A stretch of DNA of 32,048 bases from Paracoccaceae bacterium (GTDB lineage Bacteria; Pseudomonadota; Alphaproteobacteria; Rhodobacterales; Rhodobacteraceae). Positions 16,290 through 24,619 of the stretch are shown here, piece by piece; the stretch's first letter is position 1, and each line of letters opens with the position of its first letter. A model generated the notes under the pieces. The model did no database searches. It worked only from the letters and a program-made list of their open reading frames with translations, and was not told where the DNA came from. The translations under genes and the position numbers were made by a program. The stretch is taken from the NCBI GenBank assembly GCA_017854585.1, contig JAFMHK010000031.1, forward strand, positions 1 to 32,048, in the 5' to 3' direction.

Positions 16290-17600
16290 TCAGTTGGCGG
16301 CTTCGAAGCGGCGCAGCTCGACGTTGCCACGCGCAACTGCGGCGTTCATCGCTTCCTCAGCCGTCTTCTGGCCGGACCAGACGGCCTCCAACTCTTCGTT
16401 GATGATGTCGCGGATCTGCACGAAGTTGCCAAACCGCAGGCCACGGCTGTTGGCGGTTGGCTGGTTCAGGCTCAACTGGATGATGGCGGTGTCGGTTCCG
16501 GGGTTCGCATCAAAGAAACCGCGCTCGGTCATCAGGTCATAGGCGGCGGTGGTGATCGGAACATAACCGGTGCCCTCGGCCCAGTTGGCCTGTTGTTCGG
16601 CGGTCGACAGGAACGCAAGGAACGCGGCCACACCTTCGTATTCCGCTGCATCATGACCCTGCAGGACCCACAGGGTCGCGCCGCCGATGATGGAGTTCTG
16701 CGGCGTATCGCGCAGGCTGGTGTCCAGCGGCAGCTGGGCAATGCCGAACTCGAACTCGGTGATATCGTTTGCGAAGTCACCGTAATAGGCGCTGGAGTTG
16801 ATCCACATTGCCGTATCGCCGTTCACGAACATCGGCGCGCTGTCTCCGCGACGCCCGCCATAGGTGAACAGGCCTTCTTCGGCCATGTCGGCCAGCCGCT
16901 GAATGTGGCCGACAACGCCCGGGTTGTTGATGGTCAACTCGGTCGCGGTGCCGCCAAAGCCGTTCTCCAGTGTGCCGATCGGCAGATCGTGCCATGCCGA
17001 GAAGTTCTCGATCTGGGTCCAGCTTTGCCATCCCATGCCGAAGGGCGATGCCACCCCCGCATCACGCAGCACGCGCGAGACGTTGACAACCTCGTCCCAA
17101 GTGGCGGGAACCTCAAGGTTGTTCTCTTCGAAAAGCGTACGGTTGTACCACATTACCGGGGTCGACGAGTTGAAGGGCAGCGACAACAGGTTGCCGTCGG
17201 TATCGGAATAATACGAGATCACAGCGGGGAGATAGGATGCCTCGTCGAATGCGACGCCGGTATCTTCCATCAGCTGGTGGACGGGATAGATTGCGCCGTT
17301 CCCGGCAGCGGCCATCATCGTGGCAGTGCCGACTTCGAAGACCTGCACGATATGGGGCTGTGTCCCAGCGCGGAAACCTGCGATCGCGGCGGTCATCGTT
17401 TCGGTGTAGTTGCCCTGATAGACGGGAACCACCGTAAACCGATCCTGCAAGGCATTGAAATCGATTGCGAACTGGTCGACCCGTTCGCCCAAGGCGCCGC
17501 CCATTGCATGCCAGAATTCAATCTCGGTCCGGTCCTGCGCATGGGCGCTCAACGCAAATAGACTGGCCGCAGTTGCTGCGACAAGAATCTTGAAAGTCAT
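16290..17600 (-). CDS. ugpB: sn-glycerol-3-phosphate ABC transporter substrate-binding protein
   Basis: This periplasmic binding protein of 436 residues has signal peptide MTFKILVAATAASLFALSAHA. Family motifs parallel E. coli UgpB throughout: EFWHAMGGALGERVDQFA, VPVYQGNYTETMTAAIAGFR, VQVFEVGTATMMAA, LLSLPFNSSTPVMWYNRTLF, GWQSWTQIENFSAWHDLP, NSIIGGATLWVLQG and GLRFGNFVQIRDIINEELE. The ATG at 17600 is preceded by GGAGGAGAG at good spacing. A frame extension of eight codons upstream has no such site. It captures glycerol-3-phosphate or its diesters for the UgpAEC transporter. Confidence 0.93.
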   Translation of the reverse strand: MTFKILVAATAASLFALSAHAQDRTEIEFWHAMGGALGERVDQFAIDFNALQDRFTVVPVYQGNYTETMTAAIAGFRAGTQPHIVQVFEVGTATMMAAAGNGAIYPVHQLMEDTGVAFDEASYLPAVISYYSDTDGNLLSLPFNSSTPVMWYNRTLFEENNLEVPATWDEVVNVSRVLRDAGVASPFGMGWQSWTQIENFSAWHDLPIGTLENGFGGTATELTINNPGVVGHIQRLADMAEEGLFTYGGRRGDSAPMFVNGDTAMWINSSAYYGDFANDITEFEFGIAQLPLDTSLRDTPQNSIIGGATLWVLQGHDAAEYEGVAAFLAFLSTAEQQANWAEGTGYVPITTAAYDLMTERGFFDANPGTDTAIIQLSLNQPTANSRGLRFGNFVQIRDIINEELEAVWSGQKTAEEAMNAAVARGNVELRRFEAAN

Positions 17601-17708
17601 TGGTCTCTCCTCCGGTCGCGCCATGTGCCTGCGCGACGTTTTTGTCCGTTGAGTTGGCAGGTCAGCAGTGCTGCCCCGCGGCTCTGTTATCTTTGTTGTG
17701 TGACACCG

Positions 17709-17736
17709 ATGTTACGACCTCCTCGCTGTCTGGCAA
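17709..17736 (-). promoter_or_regulatory. Candidate sigma-70-type promoter of ugpBAEC
   Basis: On the minus strand TTGCCA (17736-17731) and TAACAT (17714-17709) are 16 bases apart, matching 5/6 and 4/6 of the consensus. The start would be near 17702, leaving about 100 bases of leader before ugpB. I see no convincing Pho box beside it. Confidence 0.45.
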
Positions 17737-17792
17737 GGACGATGGATATCTGCAAGAATTTCCGCCAGCCGCGGCGGTCACGAATGCGATAT

Positions 17793-17832
17793 AGGTTACA
17801 AAAAATCGCCAAATCACGTTTTTTCGTAACCT
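17793..17832. repeat. AT-rich inverted repeat between xthA and ugpB
   Basis: AGGTTAC (17793-17799) and GTAACCT (17826-17832) are exact inverted arms. They are flanked inward by A6 (17800-17805) and T6 (17819-17824), with one bulged C. The element starts 11 bases beyond the xthA stop. It could be a terminator of xthA on the minus strand, or a repressor-binding dyad upstream of the ugp promoter. Confidence 0.5.
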
Positions 17833-17843
17833 TTAATTTTCCG

Positions 17844-18626
17844 TTAAGCGGCCAAGTCGATCCACACGGGAACATGATCCGACGGCTTCTCGCGGCCCCG
17901 GACATGGGCGTCGATCTGCGCGTCCGTCAAAAGGTCGGCGGCCTGCGGGCTTAGCAGAAGGTGGTCGATGCGGATGCCGTCATTGCGATTATAGGCCCCG
18001 GCCTGATAATCCCAGAAACTGTATTGGCCATCGGCGGTGTTGCGTGCGCGAAACGCATCGGTCCAGCCTTGGTTGACGATCCGGCGAAAGGCCGCCCGGC
18101 TTTGCGGCAGCGCCAGCGCATCCTCGCGCCATGCCTCGGGGCGCGCGGCGTCCTGATCTAGTGGGATGATGTTGTAGTCCCCGGCCATGATCACCGGCAT
18201 TTCGGTCCGCAAAAGAGCGGCGGCATGCGCCTCCATCCGGGCCATCCATGCCAGTTTGTAATCATATTTCGGGCCCGGCGCCGGGTTGCCATTGGGCAGG
18301 TACAACCCGCAGACCCGGATTGCATGATTGCTGCCTGTCACCGTTGCCTCGATCCAACGGGCCTGTTCATCGGTGTCATCGCCCGGAAGGCCGCGCACGA
18401 CATCCTCCAGCGGAAATTTCGACAGTATCGCAACACCGTTGAAGGATTTTTGACCATGTGTTTCAAGGTTATAACCGCGATCTTCGATGATTTCGCGCGG
18501 AAAGCTTTCATCGGCTGACTTGATTTCCTCCAGCACCGCAATGTCCGGTTTTGCCTCGTCCAGCCAATCGGCCAACGCATTTGCGCGCGCCTTGATCCCG
18601 TTGATGTTGAAGGTTGCTATTTTCAT
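17844..18626 (-). CDS. xthA: Exodeoxyribonuclease III family DNA repair nuclease
   Basis: This cytoplasmic AP endonuclease / 3'-exonuclease of 260 residues acts in base excision repair. The EEP-fold motifs are complete: MKIATFNINGIKAR (catalytic Asn), VLEEIK with Glu34 binding Mg2+, GDYNIIP with Asp150 and Asn152, a basic NDGIRIDHLLLS segment, and the C-terminal SDHVPVW with the catalytic His251. The usual LQETK is LEEIK here, with the metal-binding Glu retained. Length is standard. It stands alone on the minus strand, divergent from the small gene at 18776. Confidence 0.93.
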   Translation of the reverse strand: MKIATFNINGIKARANALADWLDEAKPDIAVLEEIKSADESFPREIIEDRGYNLETHGQKSFNGVAILSKFPLEDVVRGLPGDDTDEQARWIEATVTGSNHAIRVCGLYLPNGNPAPGPKYDYKLAWMARMEAHAAALLRTEMPVIMAGDYNIIPLDQDAARPEAWREDALALPQSRAAFRRIVNQGWTDAFRARNTADGQYSFWDYQAGAYNRNDGIRIDHLLLSPQAADLLTDAQIDAHVRGREKPSDHVPVWIDLAA

Positions 18627-18775
18627 GGCCCATCCCCGTTTCCCCCCGGTATTACGTGAAATAGCCCCGCTCGCAAGCGATGCCTTGCCGATCTGCGGAC
18701 GCGCGGGATTATCACCTTTTAACGGACGGCTTGCTTGCTAGATTGATCCTTGGGCGCGCAATTCATGGGGGAATC

Positions 18776-19087
18776 ATGCTCAATTTTTTATTCGGTGACC
18801 GCACGGCGGCGACAAGGCCCGAAAAACTCCGCGTCCGGTTCGACCGACTGGTTTCCGAATTGAACGCCATGATTGATGATCTGCCCGCCAAACCCCGGGT
18901 GACGATCGACCCGGAAACAGGCCACATCCTGCCCGAAGCGCCGGATCAGTTCGCCGATGAAACGCTGGCCCTGCCGCGCCCCGACGCCGATCAGGGCGTA
19001 GAGCGCAGCGACGCGGTCATGCCCAAGGCGGCCGGGCCCAAACCACCCCGGCCGAACCCGCCCAAACCGCGTGCGCCGGGCATCTAG
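18776..19087 (+). CDS. Small conserved hypothetical protein with Pro-rich tail
   Basis: This protein of 103 residues has no domain I recognise. It begins MLNFLFGDRTAATRPEKLRV, followed by an amphipathic stretch (FDRLVSELNAMIDDLPAKP) and an acidic middle. It ends in a basic Pro-rich tail (PKPPRPNPPKPRAPGI). The ATG at 18776 follows GGGGGA at suitable spacing; the 32 upstream in-frame codons look unlike coding sequence. There is no signal peptide or membrane segment, so it is cytoplasmic. It runs into the convergent SpoIIAA-like gene with a 17-base gap. Confidence 0.6.
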   Translation: MLNFLFGDRTAATRPEKLRVRFDRLVSELNAMIDDLPAKPRVTIDPETGHILPEAPDQFADETLALPRPDADQGVERSDAVMPKAAGPKPPRPNPPKPRAPGI

Positions 19088-19104
19088 CACCGCCCACGAT
19101 CAGG

Positions 19105-19509
19105 CTATCCGGCGGTCGCATCCGCCGACAGCGGGACGTCCAGCCATGCGCGCGCGGCTGCCTCATCCTCCGGTCCGAAGGATTTGATCACAAGGTTGGG
19201 GATGACCGCGCTTTCGATGGCGGCGGCCCGCCGCAGCCAATCTTGATTGGTGATCAGCGCCACCTTGTCGACCTTTTGGATCAGGGCCATCAGTTGCGCC
19301 CAATGGCGCAGTTCGACCGCGATCGCACCGAGGGTGGGCCATTGCACGTCATGCGCCCGCATCAAGATGCCGCCATGATGCATCCCGATCATCTGTTCGG
19401 ACAACATGGTCAGGGCAACTTCCATGCCGATGGCATCGATCTGGCCGGTGGTCTCCATCACCATCAGGTTTTCGGCTTCGCGGTGGCTGTCAAATTTTCG
19501 GCTGGTCAT
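19105..19509 (-). CDS. SpoIIAA-like STAS/SEC14-domain protein
   Basis: This cytoplasmic protein of 134 residues fits the SpoIIAA-like (PF11964) pattern. It has an early strand region (ENLMVMETTGQIDAIGMEVA), a central VDKVALITNQDWLRRAAAIE, and the terminal helix FGPEDEAAARAWL that ends most members. Members bind hydrophobic ligands or membranes, or act in stress or anti-sigma pathways; the role here is unknown. AAGGAG lies at correct spacing before the ATG at 19509, ruling out the nine-codon upstream extension. A consensus FNR-type box sits 54-67 bases upstream, so oxygen-dependent control is likely. Confidence 0.7.
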   Translation of the reverse strand: MTSRKFDSHREAENLMVMETTGQIDAIGMEVALTMLSEQMIGMHHGGILMRAHDVQWPTLGAIAVELRHWAQLMALIQKVDKVALITNQDWLRRAAAIESAVIPNLVIKSFGPEDEAAARAWLDVPLSADATAG

Positions 19510-19562
19510 TGGCGCACTCCTTGTTGTGCGCAACACCGTATCAACCCGGCCTGTTATCCGCG

Positions 19563-19576
19563 TTGATCCCGATCAA
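19563..19576 (-). promoter_or_regulatory. FNR/FnrL-type binding site upstream of the SpoIIAA-like gene
   Basis: TTGATCCCGATCAA is an exact match to TTGAT-N4-ATCAA, the consensus of FNR/FnrL (and close to Dnr/Anr) regulators. Its centre lies about 60 bases upstream of the ATG at 19509, which is compatible with an activator site near -41 and a short leader. No other exact copy was noticed in the window. Confidence 0.65.
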
Positions 19577-19624
19577 GCCTGACGGGCCGATCTTCATTCC
19601 TGCAATATGGTTGTGGGAGGCATC

Positions 19625-19643
19625 CGCGCCCCGCACGGGCGCG
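19625..19643 (-). terminator. Hairpin directly after the erpA stop codon
   Basis: CGCGCCC and GGGCGCG form a perfect 7-bp stem with a 5-base loop, abutting the erpA stop on the transcribed strand. There is no T-run, so it may be a weak terminator or an mRNA 3'-end stabiliser. Confidence 0.45.
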
Positions 19644-19982
19644 CTACATCGAGAACGATGTTCCACATCCGCACGATGAACTGGCGTTCGGATTGTCGAT
19701 CACAAATCGCGCGCCGATCAATTCCTCGGAAAAATCGATGACCGCATCGGCCAGAAAGGGCAGTGACACGCTGTCGACGACGACCTTCTGCCCGTCAGCC
19801 TCCAGGATCAGATCATCATCCGTGGCATCATCAAGCTTGATTTCGTATTGAAACCCAGAGCACCCGCCGCCCTCGACGGCCACACGCAGGGCCTTTGCCT
19901 CGTCGGCCGCCGCATTGATTTCCGCCAGACGCGCAAAGGCGCGGGGCGTGACGCGGGGGGGCAGCGTGAGGGTCATCGTCAT
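19644..19982 (-). CDS. erpA: Iron-sulfur cluster insertion protein, A-type carrier
   Basis: This A-type Fe-S carrier of 112 residues (ErpA/IscA/HesB family) has all three ligand cysteines: Cys41 in EGGGCSGFQY, and Cys104 and Cys106 in SSCGCGTSF. Family strands are clear (ALRVAVEGGGCSGFQYEIKL, FVIDNPNASSSCGCG). It receives [4Fe-4S] or [2Fe-2S] clusters and hands them to apoproteins in the cytoplasm. It is encoded away from any suf or isc cluster, divergent from dgt, as is common in alphaproteobacteria. The ErpA label, rather than another A-type carrier, rests on this context. Confidence 0.88.
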   Translation of the reverse strand: MTMTLTLPPRVTPRAFARLAEINAAADEAKALRVAVEGGGCSGFQYEIKLDDATDDDLILEADGQKVVVDSVSLPFLADAVIDFSEELIGARFVIDNPNASSSCGCGTSFSM

Positions 19983-19999
19983 GGTAGGGATCCTCTCAA

Positions 20000-20015
20000 C
20001 AGTCGCATTTGACTG
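20000..20015. promoter_or_regulatory. Short dyad CAGTC-N6-GACTG in the erpA-dgt divergent region
   Basis: A perfect 5-bp inverted repeat with a 6-base centre lies in the 78-base region between the divergent erpA and dgt starts. Just to its right is TATATG (20023-20028), a possible -10-like element. It could be an operator, but arms this short may occur by chance. Confidence 0.25.
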
Positions 20016-20060
20016 CTACGCAATATATGGAAGGGTTGGACGCCCGACAAGGAGGCCTGG

Positions 20061-21233
20061 ATGCCCGCGAGTTACGCCTGTGACCCCGCCCAAAGCCGGG
20101 GGCGACTATTCCCCGAAGAGGAAAGCACCTTTCGTTCATGTTTTCAGCGCGACCGCGACCGGATCATCCATGCGTCGGCATTTCGGCGGCTCAAGCACAA
20201 GACGCAGGTCTTCGTGGAGCATGAAGGTGATTATTATCGCACCCGTCTGACTCATTCGCTGGAGGTGGCGCAGGTGGCGCGGACAATCGCGCGCGCGCTT
20301 GGCCTGAACGAAGAACTGACCGAGGCGGTGGCCTTGGCCCATGATCTGGGGCACACGCCCTTTGGCCACACGGGAGAGGACGCGCTGGGCGCGCTGATGG
20401 CCCCCTATGGCGGGTTTGATCACAACGCGCAGGCGATCCGCATCGTCACGCATCTTGAACGCCACTACGCCGATTTCGACGGGCTGAACCTGACGTGGGA
20501 AACGCTTGAGGGGCTTGCCAAGCATAACGGGCCTGTCGCGCCGCCAGTGCCGTGGGCTTTGGCGGCTTACACACGGCGGCATGATCTGGAATTGAGCACC
20601 CACGCCAGCGCCGAGGCGCAGGTTGCGGCCATTTCCGACGATGTGGCCTATAACCACCATGACCTGCACGACGGGTTGCGGGCCGAGTTGTTTTCGACCG
20701 ATGAACTGGCGGCATTGCCGATTCTCGACCGCTGCTTCGCGGCGGTCGATGCCAGCTATCCGGGGCTGAACTATTACCGTCGGCGGCACGAGGCGTTGCG
20801 CCGGTTCTTCGGGATACTGGTGGAAGACGTGATCGGGTATGCGCAGGCGGAACTTGCCGCGTTGGACCCACGGTCAGCCCAGGACATCCGCCAGACGGGA
20901 CGCCCGATAATAAGGTTTTCCAGTATCTTGTTTGATGAACTTAAAGTGATACGTGAATTCTTGTATCATCGCATGTACCGCGCGCCGACGGTCTTGGAGA
21001 TGCGGGCGGAGGTGACGGATGTGGTCAACGACCTCTTTCCGTTCTTCATGGCGCACCCTGAAAACCTGCCAAAACAGTGGCGCAAGGATGTGGAAGATGT
21101 TCGGGGTGAAACGGCGTTGGCGCGGATTGTGTGCGATTATATCTCGGGCATGACGGACCGCTTTGCGATCCAATCCCACGCCCGCCTGTTGGGTAAGGGC
21201 GGTGGTGCGTATTCGGCCCGCTGCGATCCCTAG
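20061..21233 (+). CDS. dgt: Deoxyguanosinetriphosphate triphosphohydrolase-like protein
   Basis: This HD-domain dNTPase of 390 residues hydrolyses dGTP or other dNTPs to nucleoside and triphosphate. The order of motifs is RDRIIHASAFRRLKHKTQVF, then RLTHSLEVAQVARTIA (first metal His) and ALAHDLGHTPFGHTGE, with the HD pair at 94-95. VAAISDDVAYNHHDL supplies the later Asp. It lacks the extra inserts of E. coli Dgt and fits the type-2 dGTPase-like branch. An AAGGAGG site precedes the ATG. It is transcribed divergently from erpA. Confidence 0.92.
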   Translation: MPASYACDPAQSRGRLFPEEESTFRSCFQRDRDRIIHASAFRRLKHKTQVFVEHEGDYYRTRLTHSLEVAQVARTIARALGLNEELTEAVALAHDLGHTPFGHTGEDALGALMAPYGGFDHNAQAIRIVTHLERHYADFDGLNLTWETLEGLAKHNGPVAPPVPWALAAYTRRHDLELSTHASAEAQVAAISDDVAYNHHDLHDGLRAELFSTDELAALPILDRCFAAVDASYPGLNYYRRRHEALRRFFGILVEDVIGYAQAELAALDPRSAQDIRQTGRPIIRFSSILFDELKVIREFLYHRMYRAPTVLEMRAEVTDVVNDLFPFFMAHPENLPKQWRKDVEDVRGETALARIVCDYISGMTDRFAIQSHARLLGKGGGAYSARCDP

Positions 21234-21366
21234 AGGCGGCGGCGTCGGGCACCGCTTTCGCAGTGGCGCGCGGCCCCAAGCGGCAGGGCTGGACTGAATG
21301 CGGCCGTAGGGGTGGCTTGCGGCGCCCGAAGCTGGCATCTTGCGCGCTGAACCAAGGGGATTGATC

Positions 21367-21705
21367 ATGGACAAGGTGTTGAAACTGGCGGCGCTGGCCG
21401 TCTTGCTTCCACTGGCGGCGCAGTCGCAGGTGGCCAATGGGCTCTACGAGGAAGGTGGTTGTCGGGTGCCGCAATCCTCTGCGGTTGTGCGGGTCTCGCC
21501 GGGGTATCTGTCGTTCTTTGAGTCAGCCTGCGCGCTGAGCAACGCAAGGGGTGTTGCGAACCGGCCGGGTGCGGTGGCCTACGATGCGATTTGCGATGGC
21601 GAGGGACAGCGGTTCACCACCACCTATACGCTGCAGGCCGCCGGGCCGAACCTGATCTTGAGCAATGATGGGTATACATTCACCTACTATTATTGCGGCC
21701 CCTGA
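21367..21705 (+). CDS. Small secreted four-cysteine protein, hypothetical
   Basis: This protein of 112 residues begins with a short basic start and a hydrophobic signal segment (MDKVLKLAALAVLLPLAAQS), likely cleaved near residue 20. The mature part of about 92 residues contains four cysteines (GCRVPQ, ACALSN, AICDGEG, YYYCGP), enough for two disulfides in the periplasm. It ends TFTYYYCGP, an aromatic-rich strand. An AAGGGG site precedes the ATG. I do not recognise the family. It stands alone between dgt and argS. Confidence 0.6.
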   Translation: MDKVLKLAALAVLLPLAAQSQVANGLYEEGGCRVPQSSAVVRVSPGYLSFFESACALSNARGVANRPGAVAYDAICDGEGQRFTTTYTLQAAGPNLILSNDGYTFTYYYCGP

Positions 21706-21777
21706 TCCGCAAAGGACAGCGCCGTCGACACACGCACGCCGCAGCGGGCCTGCCAAGGCCGCGCGGGTAAAGGCCAA

Positions 21778-21805
21778 TTGACCTTGGCGGCGTCCATGCT
21801 ACACC
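21778..21805 (+). promoter_or_regulatory. Candidate promoter of argS
   Basis: TTGACC (21778-21783) and TACACC (21800-21805) are 16 bases apart, 29 bases before the argS start. The -35 match is good; the -10 is weak. Confidence 0.35.
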
Positions 21806-21833
21806 GCCGAACAACCCAACCTGAGGCCTGATG

Positions 21834-23567
21834 ATGACCGTTTTTGCCGATATCCATGCGCTTGTCCTGCAGAGCCTTGCCGCAATGACCCGCGACGGGC
21901 AGTTGCCGCCGGACCTGTCGATGGCCGGTGTCGCGGTAGAACCGCCCCGCGATGCGGCGCATGGCGACATGGCGACGAATGCGGCCATGGTGCTGGCCAA
22001 GCCCGCCGGGCTGAAACCGCGCGACATTGCCGAAACGCTGGCCGGCTTGCTGGCCGCCGATCCGCGTATCGTCAGCGCCGAGGTGGCGGGGCCGGGTTTC
22101 TTGAACCTGCGGCTGTCGGCGGACACATGGCGCAACGTCATTCGGGGCGTGCTGGCGGATGGGGCGGCCTATGGCCGATCTGCCGTGGGGCAGGGGCGCA
22201 AGGTCAATGTCGAATACGTCAGCGCGAACCCCACGGGACCGTTGCACGTGGGCCATACACGCGGCGCGGTTTTTGGTGATGCGCTGGCGAGCCTGATGGA
22301 TTTCACGGGCTACGATGTCACGCGGGAATATTACATCAACGACGGCGGCGGGCAGGTCGATGTGTTGGCGCGGTCGGTTTACCTGCGGTATCTGGAGGCG
22401 CATGGCCAGAAAGTGGCCTTTGTCGATGGCACCTATCCCGGCGATTACCTGATCGAGGTGGGGCAGGCGTTGAAGGCCAAGGTCGGCGACGCCTTTGTGG
22501 GAAAGAAGGAAGCCGTCTGGCTGGAGGATGTGCGCAGCTTTGCGACCGATGCCATGATGGCCCTGATCCGCGAGGATCTGGCGGCGCTGGGCGTGCAGAT
22601 GGACGTGTTCTACAGCGAAAAATCGCTTTATGGCACGGGCCGGATCGAGGCGGCGATCGACGATCTGCGCAGCAAAGGCCTGATCTATGAGGGCACGCTG
22701 GAGCCGCCCAAGGGCAAGCTGCCCGAGGACTGGGAGCCGCGCGTTCAGACTTTGTTCAAATCGACCGATTTTGGCGATGACGTCGACCGCCCGGTCATGA
22801 AATCGGACGGCGCATGGACTTATTTCGCCCCTGACATCGCATATCATTTTGATAAGATTTGCAGGGGGTTCGACGAACTTATTGATGTGTTTGGCGCGGA
22901 CCATGGCGGCTATGTCAAACGGATGAAGGCGGCCGTTGCGGCCCTGTCGGACAATCGGGTGCCGCTGGATATCAAGCTGACGCAGCTGGTCAAGCTGCGG
23001 CGGGGCGAGGAAGAATTGAAGATGTCGAAGCGCGCAGGCACGTTTGTGACGCTGCGCGACGTGGTGGATCTGGTGGGGCCGGATGTGACGCGTTTTGTCA
23101 TGCTGACCCGCAAGAACGATGCGCCGCTGGATTTCGACGTGGACAAGGTGACCGAGCAATCCAAGGAAAACGCCGTCTGGTATGTGCAATACGCCCACGC
23201 GCGCATCCAATCGGTGTTGCGCAAGGCTGACGAGGCCGGGATGGCCGCAGGCGCGACGCCTGCCGATCTGTCCGCGATCGCGGACCCTGCCGAACTGGGT
23301 CTGGTGGCCAAACTGGCGGAATGGCCGCGTCTGGTCGAGGTTGCGGCGCAAACGCATGAGCCGCATCGGGTGGCATTCTACCTCTATGATGTGGCGTCGG
23401 ACTTTCACGGATTGTGGAACAAGGGCAACGCCGCGCCGGCCCTGCGCTTCCTGCAAGAGGATGACAAAGCCGCAACAGCAGCAAAACTTGCGCTGATTCG
23501 GTCCGTGGCGATTGTTATTTCCAACGGTCTTGGTATCTTGGGCGTAACCCCTGTGGATAAGATGTAA
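21834..23567 (+). CDS. argS: Arginyl-tRNA synthetase
   Basis: This class I synthetase of 577 residues charges tRNA-Arg. The N-terminal tRNA-D-loop-binding domain (residues 1-110) precedes the HIGH-type motif HVGH (138-141) in [20 protein letters not shown] and an intact KMSKR (396-400). The C-terminal all-helical anticodon-binding domain begins near 460 ([16 protein letters not shown]). Two ATGs are adjacent; the second, at 21834, has better spacing from GAGG. It leads a run of same-strand genes continuing with the SPOR protein, nagZ, scpA and scpB. Confidence 0.95.
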   Translation: MTVFADIHALVLQSLAAMTRDGQLPPDLSMAGVAVEPPRDAAHGDMATNAAMVLAKPAGLKPRDIAETLAGLLAADPRIVSAEVAGPGFLNLRLSADTWRNVIRGVLADGAAYGRSAVGQGRKVNVEYVSANPTGPLHVGHTRGAVFGDALASLMDFTGYDVTREYYINDGGGQVDVLARSVYLRYLEAHGQKVAFVDGTYPGDYLIEVGQALKAKVGDAFVGKKEAVWLEDVRSFATDAMMALIREDLAALGVQMDVFYSEKSLYGTGRIEAAIDDLRSKGLIYEGTLEPPKGKLPEDWEPRVQTLFKSTDFGDDVDRPVMKSDGAWTYFAPDIAYHFDKICRGFDELIDVFGADHGGYVKRMKAAVAALSDNRVPLDIKLTQLVKLRRGEEELKMSKRAGTFVTLRDVVDLVGPDVTRFVMLTRKNDAPLDFDVDKVTEQSKENAVWYVQYAHARIQSVLRKADEAGMAAGATPADLSAIADPAELGLVAKLAEWPRLVEVAAQTHEPHRVAFYLYDVASDFHGLWNKGNAAPALRFLQEDDKAATAAKLALIRSVAIVISNGLGILGVTPVDKM

Positions 23568-23665
23568 GGCATAAGCCACGCCATCGGGGATCGAGCAGGA
23601 AAGTTAAGACCCGGCGATGGCACCCTTCGGGGTTCTCTGCCCGTTCCGGGGACAAGAGGACAGGC

Positions 23666-24619
23666 ATGGCGGATATCGAATATTTTGAGGACGACAGCCC
23701 CTATCGCGCTGCGGCGCCTGCGGGGGCTGACCCGTCCCGCGTGGGATTGATTGTCAACTGGGCCGGCGCGATCGTGTCGCTGGGGCTGGTTGTGGGCATG
23801 GGTGTCTGGGCTTGGCAATTGACCATGCGCGACGTGTCCGGCGTGCCGGTCATCCGGGCGTTGGAGGGACCTATGCGGGTGTCGCCCGCTGATCCCGGTG
23901 GTGCGCAGGCCGAACATCAGGGGCTGGCGGTGAACCGGATCGCGGAGGGGCAAGAGGCGGCGCCCGGCCCGGATCGGATCGTCTTGGCCCCACCGCCCGT
24001 GGAATTGGAAGAGATCGACATTGCGTCGGCCAGTACGCCCCAGCTTGCGGCGGTGGCCCCGCCCCTGACGGACGCCAACGCGGAAACGCAGGCCCTGATC
24101 GATCGCTTGATCCGGGGGGCTGCGCCGCTTGAGCCGACAGTGGTGGAGGAGCCATCGGGTCAGGCCGAGACCGACGTGATCCCAACCGCTCTGGCACCGG
24201 ACGCCGCCGAAATTCGTATCCTTCCCGTGTCCGTCCCCGGTGTGCGCCGGTCGCCGCGCCCCCAAGAGCGGCCCGTGGATCTGCGCGTTGCCTCGATCGA
24301 TGCACTTGTTGCACCCGAAGATGGCGCGGTGGCGGGTTCTGCAGAGATGAACGCGGACACGTTGCCCGAAGGCACGCGGCTGGTGCAATTGGGGGCGTTT
24401 GACGACATGGACACGGCGCGCAGCGAATGGGCGCGTCTGAGTAGCCAGTTCCCGGATTTCTTTGCCGGGCGGGCGCGGGTCCTGCAAGAGGCGACATCTG
24501 GCGGGCGCCCCTTTGTGCGGCTGCGGGCACATGGGTTTGACGACCTGAGCGATGCGCGTCGGTTCTGCACGGCATTGCTGGCACAGGGCGCGGCGTGCAT
24601 TCCCGTGACGGTGCGCTGA
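23666..24619 (+). CDS. SPOR-domain membrane protein
   Basis: This protein of 317 residues has a cytoplasmic N terminus (MADIEYFEDDSPYRAAAPAG), one membrane anchor at about 27-49 (GLIVNWAGAIVSLGLVVGMG), and a long Pro/Glu-rich periplasmic linker. A C-terminal SPOR domain covers about 235-317 (RLVQLGAFDDMDTARSEWAR ... FVRLRAHGFDDLSDARRFC). SPOR domains bind denuded septal glycan, so the protein probably acts at the division site. It lies between argS and nagZ; overlap with the likely nagZ start suggests co-translation. Confidence 0.88.
   Translation: MADIEYFEDDSPYRAAAPAGADPSRVGLIVNWAGAIVSLGLVVGMGVWAWQLTMRDVSGVPVIRALEGPMRVSPADPGGAQAEHQGLAVNRIAEGQEAAPGPDRIVLAPPPVELEEIDIASASTPQLAAVAPPLTDANAETQALIDRLIRGAAPLEPTVVEEPSGQAETDVIPTALAPDAAEIRILPVSVPGVRRSPRPQERPVDLRVASIDALVAPEDGAVAGSAEMNADTLPEGTRLVQLGAFDDMDTARSEWARLSSQFPDFFAGRARVLQEATSGGRPFVRLRAHGFDDLSDARRFCTALLAQGAACIPVTVR

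Noticed and set aside
17625..17843. Pho box upstream of ugpB
   Set aside because: No pair of CTGTCA-like direct repeats at 11-base spacing is convincing, although ugp operons are often PhoB-controlled.
21690..23579. 629-codon open frame antisense to argS
   Set aside because: It is an exact shadow of a certain argS gene. High third-position GC keeps the opposite frame open, and the translation is His/Arg/Gln-rich with no domain.
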